Shown piece by piece: positions 18,532-27,774 of a stretch of DNA of 64,000 bases. Location of the stretch: positions 248,001-312,000 of the forward strand of contig NZ_JAJAVH010000007.1 in the NCBI RefSeq assembly GCF_020511115.1, read 5' to 3'. Source of the stretch: Luteimonas panaciterrae (lineage in GTDB: Bacteria > Pseudomonadota > Gammaproteobacteria > Xanthomonadales > Xanthomonadaceae). The stretch's first letter is position 1. Each line of letters starts with the position of its first letter. The translations under genes and the position numbers were made by a program. The notes below the pieces were generated by a model. It ran no database searches and was not told the origin of the DNA. It saw nothing but the letters and a program-made list of their open reading frames with translations.

Positions 18532-18554
18532 CGAATGACAATATTCGATAGAAT
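18532..18554. promoter_or_regulatory. Overlapping inverted repeats in divergent promoter
   Basis: Two short palindromes overlap: CGAAT-N6-ATTCG (18532-18547) and ATTC-GATA-GAAT (18543-18554). They sit seven bases before the regulator ATG at 18561 and about 70 bp upstream of the divergent MBL-fold start. A regulator autorepression site is plausible but unproven. Confidence 0.35.
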
Positions 18555-18560
18555 CGGGCC

Positions 18561-19526
18561 ATGACCAATTCCCCCACTTCCACCCGGATCGCGGTCATCG
18601 CCTTCGATCGCATCAGTCCCTTCCATCTGTCCGCGCCGTGTCTGGTGTTCAAGGATCACGGTGACGACGATCTGCCGCGCTTCGACCTTCGCGTCTGCGC
18701 GGCGGAGCCCGGGCCGCTGCGCACCGAGGCTGGTTTCAGCATCCAGACCCGCCATGGCCTGTCGGGCCTGCGCGGCGCCGACACGGTGATCGTGCCGTCC
18801 TGGCGCGACATCGAGGAACGCCCGCCGGAACCGCTGCTGGCCGCGCTGCGGCGTGCGCATGCACGCGGCGCGCGCATCGTCAGCCTGTGCCTGGGCGCCT
18901 ATGTGCTGGCCGAGGCCGGCCTGCTCGACGGCCGCCCCGCCACCACCCACTGGGCCTGGAGCCCGCATTTCCATGCGCGCTATCCGCGGGTGTCGCTGCA
19001 GCGCGACGTGCTCTACGTCGACGAGGACGACATCGTCACCTCCGCCGGCACCGCCGCCGCGCTCGACTGCTGCCTGCATCTGCTGCGCCGCGACCACGGC
19101 GCCGACGTCGCCAACCGCGTCGCGCGGCGCCTGGTGCTGGCGCCGCACCGGCAGGGCAGCCAGGCGCAGTACATCGACCAGCCGCTGCCCGCCTCGCCCG
19201 ACGACGATCGGCTCGGCGCCACCCTGACCTGGGCGCTGGCGCATCTCGAACAGCCGCACGACCTCGACAGCCTCGCCGCGCGCGCGCTGATGAGCCGCCG
19301 CACCTTCACCCGGCGCTTCCGCCAGGCCACCGGTACCACCGTTGGCCAGTGGCTGCTCAACCAACGCCTGGCGCGCGCGCAGCGATTGCTGGAAACCTCG
19401 CGGCTGCCGCTCGAAGCGATCGCCGCGCAATCCGGCTTCGGCTCGGCCACGACCTTGCGCCAGCGGTTCGCCGCGGTGCTGAAAACCTCGCCCTCGGTCT
19501 ACCGCCGGGAATTTCGCGAAGCCTGA
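18561..19526 (+). CDS. GlxA-type AraC-family transcriptional regulator
   Basis: 321 residues. Residues about 8-185 are a DJ-1/PfpI-like domain: RIAVIAFDRISPFHLSAPCLVF, the elbow IVSLCLGAYVLAEAGLLDG with Cys, and TSAGTAAALDCCLHLL. A C-terminal AraC helix-turn-helix pair follows: SLAARALMSRRTFTRRFRQATG and LEAIAAQSGFGSATTLRQRF. Such FtrA/GlxA proteins sense small metabolites and usually control adjacent genes. The divergent MBL hydrolase-cupin pair is the natural candidate target. Confidence 0.9.
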   Translation: MTNSPTSTRIAVIAFDRISPFHLSAPCLVFKDHGDDDLPRFDLRVCAAEPGPLRTEAGFSIQTRHGLSGLRGADTVIVPSWRDIEERPPEPLLAALRRAHARGARIVSLCLGAYVLAEAGLLDGRPATTHWAWSPHFHARYPRVSLQRDVLYVDEDDIVTSAGTAAALDCCLHLLRRDHGADVANRVARRLVLAPHRQGSQAQYIDQPLPASPDDDRLGATLTWALAHLEQPHDLDSLAARALMSRRTFTRRFRQATGTTVGQWLLNQRLARAQRLLETSRLPLEAIAAQSGFGSATTLRQRFAAVLKTSPSVYRREFREA

Positions 19527-19598
19527 CGTCGATCGCAGGCCCCCGGTCGAAACGCGCCTCACGCGGAACGGCAGGGCCGCTGCCCTACAATCCGCACC

Positions 19599-19883
19599 AT
19601 GCGCCTGCTCCTGCAACAACGGCCCGACGGCCGCGAAGCGCCACGCTTCGTGCAACTGATGCTGCAACCCGACCTGCTGGGCGGGTGGACGCTGCTGCGC
19701 GAATCCGGCCAGATCGGCGGCCGCAGCCAGATCCGGCGCGAGCAGCATCTCGATCAGGCCAGCGCGATCGCCGCGCTCGAACAGGCTCGCGATCAATTGA
19801 TCAAGCGCGGGTTCCAGTTGATGTTTGCGCAAGGCGCTGAAGCCCCTCCTCCCGGCCAGTCCGGCCGACAGACACATCCATGA
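19599..19883 (+). CDS. WGR-domain small protein
   Basis: 94 residues. The region [41 protein letters not shown] resembles the WGR fold of PARP proteins and small bacterial relatives, here with [14 protein letters not shown] in place of the classic W-G-R line. WGR domains bind nucleic-acid ends in PARPs; the free bacterial versions are uncharacterised. Its stop overlaps the hemE ATG by four bases (ATGA), so the two are translationally coupled. Confidence 0.75.
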   Translation: MRLLLQQRPDGREAPRFVQLMLQPDLLGGWTLLRESGQIGGRSQIRREQHLDQASAIAALEQARDQLIKRGFQLMFAQGAEAPPPGQSGRQTHP

Positions 19884-20971
19884 CATTGAAGAACGATCGT
19901 TTCCTTCGCGCATTGCGCCGCGAGCCCGTCGACCGCACCCCCGTCTGGCTGATGCGCCAGGCCGGCCGCTATCTGCCCGAATATCGCGCCACCCGCCAGC
20001 GCGCCGGCAGCTTCCTCGCCATGGCGCAGAACCCGGAAATCGCCTGCGAGATCACACTGCAGCCGCTGGCACGCTTCGATCTCGATGCCGCGATCCTGTT
20101 CTCCGACATTCTCACCGTGCCCGATGCGATGGGGCTCGGCCTGTATTTCGTCGAGGGTGAAGGTCCGAAATTCCGCTCGCCCGTGCGCGATGCCGCCGCC
20201 ATCTCACGTCTGGCCGTGCCGGACATGGAAACCGAACTGCGCTACGTGATGGATGCGGTGCGATTGATCCGGCGCGAACTCGATGGACGCGTGCCGCTGA
20301 TCGGTTTCTCCGGCAGTCCGTGGACACTGGCCTGCTACATGGTGGAAGGCGGTGGCAGCGAGAACTTCGCCACGATCAAGGCACTCGCGCTGAACGATCC
20401 GGCCGCGCTGCATGCGCTGCTGTCGGTGAACACCGACGCGGTGATCGCCTATCTCTCCGCGCAGCGCGCCGCGGGTGCGCAGGCCTTGCAAGTGTTCGAT
20501 ACCTGGGGCGGCGCGTTGAGTCCCGCGATGTATCGCGAATTCTCACTCCCTTATCTGACTCGCATCGCACGTGAACTCGAGCGTGGCATCGAGCCGCCTC
20601 GTCAAGGCGGCGAGGATGCCGAACATACGCCGCTGATCGTGTTCGGCAAAGGCAACGCGCCCTATCTCGAAGAGCTGGCCGCCTCCGGCGCGGAAGCTCT
20701 CGGCGTGGATTGGCTGGTGGAACTCTCCGAGGCCGCGCGTCGCACGCAGGGCAAGGTCGCGCTGCAGGGCAATCTCGATCCGACGATGCTGTATGGCTCG
20801 CCCGACGCGATCCGCACGCAGGTGCGCAACGCGCTCGACAGCTATGCGGCCGGCAACGGTGGTTCGCGCGACGGCCACGTCTTCAATCTTGGTCACGGCA
20901 TGTCACCGGACATGAATCCGGAACATGTCGCCGTGCTGGTGGAAGAAGTGCACGCTCACAGCGCGCGTTGA
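19880..20971 (+). CDS. hemE: Uroporphyrinogen decarboxylase
   Basis: 363 residues, standard length. The N-terminal signature [18 protein letters not shown] holds the catalytic arginines, [14 protein letters not shown] contains the catalytic Asp, and [19 protein letters not shown] and [17 protein letters not shown] are also diagnostic. It removes four acetate carboxyls from uroporphyrinogen III in haem synthesis, in the cytoplasm. Coupled to the upstream WGR gene by ATGA overlap. Confidence 0.97.
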   Translation: MTLKNDRFLRALRREPVDRTPVWLMRQAGRYLPEYRATRQRAGSFLAMAQNPEIACEITLQPLARFDLDAAILFSDILTVPDAMGLGLYFVEGEGPKFRSPVRDAAAISRLAVPDMETELRYVMDAVRLIRRELDGRVPLIGFSGSPWTLACYMVEGGGSENFATIKALALNDPAALHALLSVNTDAVIAYLSAQRAAGAQALQVFDTWGGALSPAMYREFSLPYLTRIARELERGIEPPRQGGEDAEHTPLIVFGKGNAPYLEELAASGAEALGVDWLVELSEAARRTQGKVALQGNLDPTMLYGSPDAIRTQVRNALDSYAAGNGGSRDGHVFNLGHGMSPDMNPEHVAVLVEEVHAHSAR

Positions 20972-20979
20972 TCCTGGAG

Positions 20980-21005
20980 TCCCTCTCCTGCAAGCGGGAG
21001 AGGGA
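20980..21005. terminator. Hairpin between hemE and the hybrid kinase
   Basis: TCCCTCTCC pairs with GGGAGAGGGA (one-base offset) around a short loop. It separates convergent genes ending at 20971 and 21020. No strong T-run follows. Confidence 0.55.
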
Positions 21006-21019
21006 TTATTCGAACGGCG

Positions 21020-24000
21020 CTAAGAAGCGGGCTGCGCCTGCGTGAGCGCGGCATTGATCGCATCCGCCAGCATCTCGCCGGTCACCGGCTTGCGCAGGAA
21101 CCCGTCGAATCCCGCCTCGCGCGCCGCCGGCTCCGCATCGGCGTCGGCGCGGGCCGTCACCGCGATCATGGGTTGCGTGAAGCCTTGCGCGCGCAGCTGC
21201 TGTGCGAGCGCGAGACCGTCGATGCCCGGCAAATCCAGATCGAGCAGGGCGAGATCGAAACGCTGGCTCGCGATCTCGGTGAGCGCCGCCAATCCATGCG
21301 CGACGTGCACCACGCGATGCCCCTGCGCACGCAGCAGTTCGGCGATGACCTGGGCGATGGTGGGATCATCCTCGACCAGGAGCAGATCGCAGATCGCGCA
21401 CGCGCGCTTGCCTTCCGTGCTCGCGGGCTCCTCCGACACGAGTTCCGGCGCATCGACGCCGGACAAAGGCAGTTCGACGAGGAAGCGCGTGCCCTGCCCC
21501 AGACTGCTTTCGACTCCGATGCTGCCGCCCATCGCCGCGGCGAGTTCCTGGCAGATCGCCAACCCCAAGCCGCTGCCGCCGTAACGCGATGCGGTGCGCA
21601 TGCCTTCGGCCTGTTCGAAGCGGCGGAACAGGCGACCGCGCTGCTCTTCGCTGAGGCCCGGCCCGGTATCGCTGACGATGAAACGCACACCGCCCGCCGT
21701 GGCTTCCACTCGCAGGCCAACCTCGCCGCGCTCGGTGAACTTGATCGCGTTTCCAAGCAGATTGAGCAGGATCTGGCGCAGCCGCACAGAATCGCCACGA
21801 ATCCAGGCCGGCACGTCCGATGCGATCGCCGTCTTGAATTCGAGTCCGCGCTGACGCGCCATCGGGCCCATCAGATCGATCACGTCGTCGAGCAATGCGC
21901 GCAGCTCCGTCGGTTGTGCATCCAGTTCGAGCTTGCCCGCCTCGATGCGCGCGAGATCGAGCGCATCGTTGACCAGCCGCATGAGATGGTCGCCGGCGCG
22001 ATGGATCGATTCGGTGTAGCCGCGCTGCCTGTCATCGAGATGGGTGGTGAGCAGCAGCTCGCTCATGCCGAGCACACCGGTCATCGGCGTGCGCACCTCG
22101 TGGCCGAGGGTGGCGAGGAAGCGCGTCTTGGCCTCCGATGCCTGTTCGGCCAGCTCGCGCTTTTTCTGGTGCAGTTGCCAGTCGCTTCTGCGCCGCAGGC
22201 GCCGCTGGTACAGCCGCGTGGCGATCCAGAACCAGAGCAGCACGATCAGCGCGTATGCGAGATAGGCCCAGGAGGTGCGCCACCACGGATAAGGCACGTC
22301 GAGCGCGAAACCGCGCGGCTGCGACCAGATGCCGTCGACGCCCGCGGCCTGCACCACGAGGCGATACTGTCCGGGTTCGAGATGCGAGAAGACACGCTCG
22401 CCGTTGCTGTTGTCGGGCGACACCCAATCCGGGTCGTAGCCTTCCAGCTTGAAACGATAGGTGTGTGAGCGCGGATCGACGAAGGACAGCAGGCGCGCCA
22501 CGATGCGCAGGTCGCGATCGCCCGGCAACAGCTCGATCACGTTGGCCGAGGGATCGAGCGGCCATTCGTCCTCCTCGCGCCGCACGCTGACGCTTTCCAG
22601 CGAAAGACGAGGCGGCTCGGCCTTCGTCATCTGCATGTCGAGGTCGAACAGGATCACCGAGTTGTTGGAGAGCGCGGCCGCGGTCGCGTCCGCGCCGACT
22701 TGCAGATTGGTCAGCAGCAGATTGGGATCGGGCAGGCCACTGCCGGCACCGAACATGCGCAGGCTGTCGCGCTCGGGCGAATACAGCCACAGCCCGCGCG
22801 CGGTTGCCAGCCACCCGCGATTCTTCGTACTGATGCAGATGTCTCCGATGTCGACATCCGGAAGGCCGTCCGCATGGGTCAGACTGTATTCGAGCGCGAG
22901 CTCGCGGCCATCCCAACGATAAGTCTCGACCGCGCCCCGGCGCGCCAGCCACAACTGGTGCGGTCCCGCGAAGCGGAATGCCGAGATGTCCGGAATACGC
23001 CCACCAGGTACGAGCACGAAGCGACCCGACTGCAAACGGTAGAGTCCATCCGCGCCGGCATACCAAAGCGTGCCGTCGGAGGCCGCGGAGAATTTCGCTC
23101 CGTTCACGCCATAGCTGTTGATCAGCTTTTCCGCGTCGCCTTCCGGATACGCTTCACCGGAAGGGTGATAGCGCCGGGTACGGCCATTGGCGAACGACAA
23201 CCAGAGCGTGCCGTTCGGCTCTTCGTGCATGTACCAGACCGAAGCGTCGATGGGTCGGCTGCCATCCCAGGGACCCGGCCTGACCCCATTGCGCTTGGGA
23301 TCGTAGAGAAGCAAGCCGCTGCCGTAGGCAACCCAGATGCTGCCGTCGTCGCGGATGTAGATCGAATTGATGACATCCGCGCCGAATTCGCGCATGTCCG
23401 CTTCATGCACGAGCGTGCTGCTGCCGCGCTTGAGCCAGTACAGATCGTAGATCGAAGCGACCCAGAACCCGCCCTCGCCGTCCGACGTGATATCACGCAT
23501 GTCCAGCTTTTCCAGCGGCGTGCCGTCGGCCTTGATGATCGACGTGAAGCGATTCCAGTCGGGCGGCAGGTAGATCACGCCTTGGGAATAGGTGGTGAAC
23601 CAGATGCCGCCCTCGTTGTCCTGGCGCATCCGCAGCACGCCGCTCTGCTTGTCCCAGATCCCGTCGCCGACGTCGCCTTCCAGAAAACGTTCGTGCCCGT
23701 AGCTGTCGATGCGATGGAGCCCGTCGCTGGAGCCGATCCAATAGCCGCCCCCCTGATCGCGCTCCACGATCGCATTCCGGCTGTTGGCGGCCATCGGCCA
23801 CGGCGCCCTTTCGTAGGCATCCTTGTCGGTGAGGTAATACAGCCCCTGTTCGCTGCCGATCCAGATCTTGCCTTTGCTGTCCTTCGAGAGCGCGCCGATC
23901 GGCACACCCGCCAATACGTCCTCGCCGACGCGCGTGAACTTGCCGCCCTCATGACGTGCCAGGCCTTTCCCGCTGGCGATCAGCAATCGCCCTTTCGCAT

Positions 24001-24556
24001 CCACCAACAGCGCCTTGACGCGACCTCCGGGCAATTGCTTCGCGATGCCCTCCCCGGGCCTGAAGCGCGTGATCTGTTCGGATCGATCGACCCGATAGAG
24101 ATCGCCATTGGTGATGCCCACCCAGACCGAACCATCAGGCGTGGCGGCCAGCACGGTGCCGTCCACCGAGCAACCGCTGTCGCTGACCGGAACGTTGACA
24201 CGCACGAACTCATGCCGATCGCGACCAAGCCGACTCAAGCTGGAACAACCGGCCACCCAGACCCGATCCAGCGCATCCACCAATACGGCGACCGTATCGT
24301 TTTCCGGTAGCGACCCGGGCTGGCCGAGAGTGCGCCGCCACAATTTGAAATCGACACCGTCGTACCGGGCCAGGCCGTCCGAGGTCGCGATCCACAGATA
24401 GCCCTGCCGATCCAGCGCGATGTCCCAGGCCGTGAGGGGCAACCCCTGCTCGGGGCCGAAGCGCCGGAAGCGCGGCGTTTCCGGCAACGCGGCCAAGGCC
24501 TGCCCGATCATCGTCAGGGCAAGCATCAGCACACCGATCGCAACGCGCAGTCTCAT
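21020..24556 (-). CDS. Hybrid two-component sensor kinase with beta-propeller sensor
   Basis: ATG at 24556 gives 1178 residues. Order: signal peptide (1-22); a periplasmic region of repeated two-component-regulator propeller blades (GYLWIATSDGLARYDG, KIWIGSEQGLYYLT, GYWIGSSDGLHRID and more) to about 640; a Y_Y_Y domain near 670-755; a transmembrane helix near 760-784; a HisKA domain with His819 in TLGHEVRTP; an ATPase domain with NAIKFTERG, SDTGPGL and GLGLAICQ; and a receiver with Asp about 1105 (LLDLDLPG). The family often senses poly- or oligosaccharides or other extracellular ligands. No AraC output domain follows, so a separate phosphotransfer partner is expected. Upstream reading to 24919 is not supported. 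Confidence 0.92.
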   Translation of the reverse strand: MRLRVAIGVLMLALTMIGQALAALPETPRFRRFGPEQGLPLTAWDIALDRQGYLWIATSDGLARYDGVDFKLWRRTLGQPGSLPENDTVAVLVDALDRVWVAGCSSLSRLGRDRHEFVRVNVPVSDSGCSVDGTVLAATPDGSVWVGITNGDLYRVDRSEQITRFRPGEGIAKQLPGGRVKALLVDAKGRLLIASGKGLARHEGGKFTRVGEDVLAGVPIGALSKDSKGKIWIGSEQGLYYLTDKDAYERAPWPMAANSRNAIVERDQGGGYWIGSSDGLHRIDSYGHERFLEGDVGDGIWDKQSGVLRMRQDNEGGIWFTTYSQGVIYLPPDWNRFTSIIKADGTPLEKLDMRDITSDGEGGFWVASIYDLYWLKRGSSTLVHEADMREFGADVINSIYIRDDGSIWVAYGSGLLLYDPKRNGVRPGPWDGSRPIDASVWYMHEEPNGTLWLSFANGRTRRYHPSGEAYPEGDAEKLINSYGVNGAKFSAASDGTLWYAGADGLYRLQSGRFVLVPGGRIPDISAFRFAGPHQLWLARRGAVETYRWDGRELALEYSLTHADGLPDVDIGDICISTKNRGWLATARGLWLYSPERDSLRMFGAGSGLPDPNLLLTNLQVGADATAAALSNNSVILFDLDMQMTKAEPPRLSLESVSVRREEDEWPLDPSANVIELLPGDRDLRIVARLLSFVDPRSHTYRFKLEGYDPDWVSPDNSNGERVFSHLEPGQYRLVVQAAGVDGIWSQPRGFALDVPYPWWRTSWAYLAYALIVLLWFWIATRLYQRRLRRRSDWQLHQKKRELAEQASEAKTRFLATLGHEVRTPMTGVLGMSELLLTTHLDDRQRGYTESIHRAGDHLMRLVNDALDLARIEAGKLELDAQPTELRALLDDVIDLMGPMARQRGLEFKTAIASDVPAWIRGDSVRLRQILLNLLGNAIKFTERGEVGLRVEATAGGVRFIVSDTGPGLSEEQRGRLFRRFEQAEGMRTASRYGGSGLGLAICQELAAAMGGSIGVESSLGQGTRFLVELPLSGVDAPELVSEEPASTEGKRACAICDLLLVEDDPTIAQVIAELLRAQGHRVVHVAHGLAALTEIASQRFDLALLDLDLPGIDGLALAQQLRAQGFTQPMIAVTARADADAEPAAREAGFDGFLRKPVTGEMLADAINAALTQAQPAS

Positions 24557-24589
24557 TCGTTCCCCTCGCGTTGCCGGAAGACCGGAATC

Positions 24590-24619
24590 GGTTCGTCTCG
24601 ACTCGGTTCGTCTCGATTC
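24590..24619. repeat. 15-bp direct repeat upstream of the hybrid kinase
   Basis: GGTTCGTCTCGACTC is followed at once by GGTTCGTCTCGATTC, one mismatch. It lies 34-63 bp before the kinase start codon. It could be a regulator-binding tandem site or a simple duplication. Confidence 0.6.
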
Positions 24620-24799
24620 ACCAACGATCCGCGCACGGGCGCGGCGCCCCATCCTGGTTCCGGCATCACATTTAAACGGTCGTTCGACGGACATGCTCGC
24701 AACACAGCGTTGTCGGTGCAACCATGGCAACGGGCCTCGAGCCGGCATGTTCATGAGCGCCGGACTAGACTCGTCCCGCCGCCATCCTTTCGGACACCC

Positions 24800-25522
24800 A
24801 TGATGTTCCCTCGCCTGCTCCCGCCACGGTCCCTGCTCGGCCTGCTGGTCCTGGCCGGCGCGCAGACCGCCGCAGCGGCAGAAGCGGACATCGCGCACTA
24901 TCGTCTGGACCCCGTGCATACCCGCGTCATGTTCGCCATTTCACATGCCGGTTTCTCCAACGCGATCGGTACCGTGTCCGGCAGCACCGGCACGCTCGCC
25001 TTCGATCCGGAGGATTGGAATACCGCAAAACTCGAAGTCACCGTTCCATTGGACCGGCTCGATCTAGGCGACGAAAAATGGAACCGTGCCGCCCTCGCCT
25101 CCAACCTGCTGGATGCCAAGGACCATCCGATCGCGACATTCACCTCGACGCGGATCGAACCGAAAGCCCCTGATGCCGCCTCTGTCTGTGGCAACCTGCA
25201 ATTGCGGGGCGTCACCCGGGAGGTCTGTCTGGACGTGAAGCTCAATGCCTTGAAGCGGCATCCCCTGCCGCCGTTCCGTCGCACCGCCGGCTTTTCGGCG
25301 ACGGCGACGCTGAGCCGCAAGGAGTTCGGCATCACATCCTGGCCGAGCGTGATCGGCGACAGCGTCGAACTGCGGATCGAGGCCGAGGCGACGCGTGCGC
25401 GAAGCACCCGGCACCAGGAGGATGGCAACAAGGCAGACGACACACCTGACATCGAGCAAGACGTTCCCACCACCACGCCCCCATCGAACGAACCCACGAC
25501 AGAGCCAGAGCCGACACCATGA
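24800..25522 (+). CDS. YceI family periplasmic protein with acidic tail
   Basis: ATG at 24800 (or 24803) gives 240 residues. A signal peptide ending TAAAAEA is followed by the lipocalin-like YceI domain: HYRLDPVHTRVMFAISHAGFSNAIGTVSG, LEVTVPLDRLDLG, LLDAKDHPIATFTST, LQLRGVTREVCLDVKLNAL. The last about 30 residues are Asp/Glu/Thr/Pro-rich and not part of the domain. YceI proteins bind isoprenoid lipids such as polyprenols or quinones. Overlaps the cytochrome b561 gene by four bases. Confidence 0.9.
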   Translation: MMFPRLLPPRSLLGLLVLAGAQTAAAAEADIAHYRLDPVHTRVMFAISHAGFSNAIGTVSGSTGTLAFDPEDWNTAKLEVTVPLDRLDLGDEKWNRAALASNLLDAKDHPIATFTSTRIEPKAPDAASVCGNLQLRGVTREVCLDVKLNALKRHPLPPFRRTAGFSATATLSRKEFGITSWPSVIGDSVELRIEAEATRARSTRHQEDGNKADDTPDIEQDVPTTTPPSNEPTTEPEPTP

Positions 25523-26118
25523 CCCTGAAGAACACATCCGACCGCTGGGGCGCGGTAAGCCAGACCTTGCACTGGCTGATCGTGCTGCTGATCCTCTGCC
25601 TCGCCATCGTCGGACTGACGATGACCGAACTGCCGAAGACGCCGAAATATTTCTGGGTCTACACCCTGCACAAATCGTTCGGGATCACCGTGCTGGTCCT
25701 GGTGCTGGCGCGGCTGGCCTGGCGCCTGCACGCGGGCGCGCCCAAGCCCGTGCCGGGCACGCCGCACTGGCAGGAACGCGCCGCTTCGCTCACGCACTGG
25801 GCGTTGTACGCGCTGATCCTGGCGATGCCGCTGTCCGGCTGGCTGTACGACTCGGCCAGCGGCCTGCGTCCGTTCAAGCTGTTCGGGCTGGTCACCATGC
25901 CCAAGCTCAGCGGACCGAACGAATCGATCCGCGACTTGTCTCATGGTGCGCACGTCTGGCTGTTCTGGGTGCTGGTCGCGCTGATTGTCCTGCACGCGGG
26001 CGCCGCGCTCTATCACCACGTGTTCCAGAAAGACGAGACGCTGACGCGCATGCTGCCGCGCAGGCGACCCAAGACTCTCCCACAAACATCCCCCCAGGAA
26101 CCCGATCATGTCCCGTAA
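25519..26118 (+). CDS. Cytochrome b561
   Basis: 199 residues with four transmembrane segments. Haem-ligand His residues are in SQTLHWLIVLLILCL, TLHKSFGITVLVL, LTHWALYALILAMPLSGW and LSHGAHVWLFWVLVALIVLHAGAALYHH. This is the bacterial CybB family, which transfers electrons at the inner membrane and in E. coli oxidises superoxide with quinone. It is flanked by and overlaps two YceI genes (4-bp and 11-bp overlaps), a recurrent arrangement suggesting quinone or isoprenoid traffic. Confidence 0.93.
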   Translation: MTLKNTSDRWGAVSQTLHWLIVLLILCLAIVGLTMTELPKTPKYFWVYTLHKSFGITVLVLVLARLAWRLHAGAPKPVPGTPHWQERAASLTHWALYALILAMPLSGWLYDSASGLRPFKLFGLVTMPKLSGPNESIRDLSHGAHVWLFWVLVALIVLHAGAALYHHVFQKDETLTRMLPRRRPKTLPQTSPQEPDHVP

Positions 26119-26674
26119 TTTCAACTCGCCCCTTGCCGTTGCCACCGCGCTGGTCGCGATGATGTCCGCGCCAGTGTTCGCCGCCGACTATGTGCAGGCC
26201 CCCGGCTCGACGCTCGCCTTCGCCAGCAAGTACGACGGTGAAGTGTTCACCGGCACCTTCCCCGGCTTCTCCACCAAGCTCAGCTTCGATCCCGCCAATC
26301 TGGCGACCGCGAAGCTCGACGTGACGATCCCGCTGGCCGGCGCCAAGACCGGCAACAACGATCGCGACAGCACGCTGCAGGGCGCGGACTTCTTCAACGT
26401 GGCGAAATTCGCCCAGGCACGCTACACGGCCAGCAAGTTCCGCAGCCTCGGCGGCAACCAGTACGCCGCCGACGGCACCCTGAGCCTGCGCGGCGTGAGC
26501 AAGCCGGTCACCCTCACCTTCACCTGGACGCCGGGCGCCAAGCCGACGCTCAGCGGCAAGGCCACCGTGAAACGCCTGGACTTCGGCGTCGGCGGCGGCG
26601 ACTGGACCGATACCGACACGATTCCGAACGAAGTGGCGGTCAGCACCAAGGTGCTGCTGACGCCGGCGAAGTAA
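26108..26674 (+). CDS. YceI family periplasmic protein
   Basis: 188 residues. Signal peptide ends at SAPVFAAD. The domain includes YVQAPGSTLAFASKYDGEVFTGTFPGFSTKLSFDP, LDVTIPLAGAKTGNNDRDSTLQGADFFNVAKFAQARYTAS, LSLRGVSKPVTLTFTW and LDFGVGGGDWTDTDTIPNEV, the last two diagnostic for YceI. It is the last gene of the YceI-b561-YceI operon and starts inside the cytochrome gene. The two YceI proteins are clearly divergent paralogues, so they may bind different lipids or act in relay. Confidence 0.93.
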   Translation: MSRNFNSPLAVATALVAMMSAPVFAADYVQAPGSTLAFASKYDGEVFTGTFPGFSTKLSFDPANLATAKLDVTIPLAGAKTGNNDRDSTLQGADFFNVAKFAQARYTASKFRSLGGNQYAADGTLSLRGVSKPVTLTFTWTPGAKPTLSGKATVKRLDFGVGGGDWTDTDTIPNEVAVSTKVLLTPAK

Positions 26675-26682
26675 CGCGCCAG

Positions 26683-26716
26683 CCGCCCATCGCCGTCGAG
26701 GGGATGGGCGGATTTT
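26683..26716 (+). terminator. Terminator of the yceI operon
   Basis: CCGCCCATC pairs with GATGGGCGG, and TTTT follows after one base. It is located just after the second yceI stop. Confidence 0.85.
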
Positions 26717-26726
26717 CCCGGGAGGG

Positions 26727-26757
26727 TCTTCGCGGGACTATCTTCGCGCGATCATCA
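26727..26757 (-). repeat. 14-bp imperfect tandem repeat at a stop codon
   Basis: On the minus strand, TGATCGCGCGAAGA is followed by TAGTCCCGCGAAGA (11 of 14 identical). The gene ends TGA-TGA, and the second TGA begins the first unit. The second unit begins TAG, in a different frame. Confidence 0.65.
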
Positions 26758-27375
26758 AGGAAGAGGCTCTGGCGGAAGAGGTTCCGGCGCATTCTGCGGC
26801 GCGTCGGCATATAGCCCGCAGAACTGCGAACCGGAAGGCCCGATCAACTTGCCCATGCGATAGCCGAGCGCGCCCAGCACGTCGCCGGTTCTCCGCTGCT
26901 TGTGGCATTCCAGGCAGGACGATCGCGCCCGGATCGGCCCCGTCACCCGCACCTCGTCGCCCTCCGACTTCACGATGAGCTGCCACCCTTCCGTCAGCAT
27001 GCGCACGGCCTCGCGCTCCGAGGCCGTCAGATCGCGCGTTTCGCCGTTCGACGGGCTGTCCTCGTTGCGATCGGTGTGCTGGAACCCCGAAAACGGGCTG
27101 GGTGGATAGACCACCGGCGGATCATGCTTGGCGATGCCGATCAGCTCGACACTCATCACGCACAGACCGGTATCGCCCACGGCCGAGCCGTTGTTCTTCA
27201 TCATCAACCGCATCATCGGCGGGGACCGGGTCACGCCGAATCCCTCGCTATCGACAAAAGCCTCGACGAACTGCGCATGCATGCGCTGCAGTGCCTGTTC
27301 TGTCGCCGCAGGCGCGGCCGCCTGGCCCGGCGTTATCCACGCCATGACCAATACCCACGAAATTACTCGACGCAT
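26755..27375 (-). CDS. DUF3365-like periplasmic haem-binding protein
   Basis: ATG at 27375 with GGGGGA upstream gives 206 residues. A signal peptide ends near GQAAA. The C-terminal half has a single CLECHK, the CxxCH c-type haem attachment motif, within SSCLECHKQRRTGDVLGALGYRM. The preceding Tll0287/DUF3365-like part includes FVDSEGFGVTRSPPMMRLM. Such proteins are periplasmic haem sensors or electron carriers; some are fused to kinases, this one is free-standing. It is convergent with the YceI/b561 operon, which may be a functional hint. Confidence 0.72.
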   Translation of the reverse strand: MRRVISWVLVMAWITPGQAAAPAATEQALQRMHAQFVEAFVDSEGFGVTRSPPMMRLMMKNNGSAVGDTGLCVMSVELIGIAKHDPPVVYPPSPFSGFQHTDRNEDSPSNGETRDLTASEREAVRMLTEGWQLIVKSEGDEVRVTGPIRARSSCLECHKQRRTGDVLGALGYRMGKLIGPSGSQFCGLYADAPQNAPEPLPPEPLP

Positions 27376-27458
27376 CCGGCATCCCCCCAATCCTGGAGCG
27401 CGAGCTTACTCCGGCAATCCCACCGGCTTTGCGACCGCCACCTCGTTTCGCCCGCGAC

Positions 27459-27689
27459 TCACCCAGCCAGCAGAAAGGCCTGCAACTGGCCTGGATCGAA
27501 CGGCCAATCCAGCTCCCGGCCCGTTCCCCGATCCTGCAGGACCGGCACGCGCGCTCCGTAGCGCTGCTCGAGCTCGGCATCGTCGTCGATGAAAACGCTC
27601 TCGAAATCGGGCACTCGCGCCACCGCCAACACCTCGAGCGCCAGATCGCACAAGTGGCAGTCGTCGCGCTGGTAGAGGATGAGAGACAT
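27459..27689 (-). CDS. Glutaredoxin-like protein (DUF836)
   Basis: ATG at 27689 gives 76 residues with SLILYQRDDCHLCDLALEVL at the N-terminus. The CHLC sequence is the thioredoxin-fold redox motif. The RVPVLQDRGTGRELDWPFD stretch has the cis-proline of glutaredoxins. This length and pattern match DUF836 'glutaredoxin family' proteins. Divergent from sdaA, with 85 bp between the two starts. Partner unknown. Confidence 0.87.
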   Translation of the reverse strand: MSLILYQRDDCHLCDLALEVLAVARVPDFESVFIDDDAELEQRYGARVPVLQDRGTGRELDWPFDPGQLQAFLLAG

Positions 27690-27774
27690 GCGGCCGTCCG
27701 GCGTGCGGTGATCCCGTGTGAAAACATCGCGCACCGCAACACGGAGGTACAGCGCGCGGGATTAGAATAGCGCG

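Noticed and set aside
22700-24310. A 536-codon plus-strand frame inside the hybrid kinase
   Set aside because: No ribosome site or family motif; explained by codon bias of the kinase propeller repeats on the other strand.
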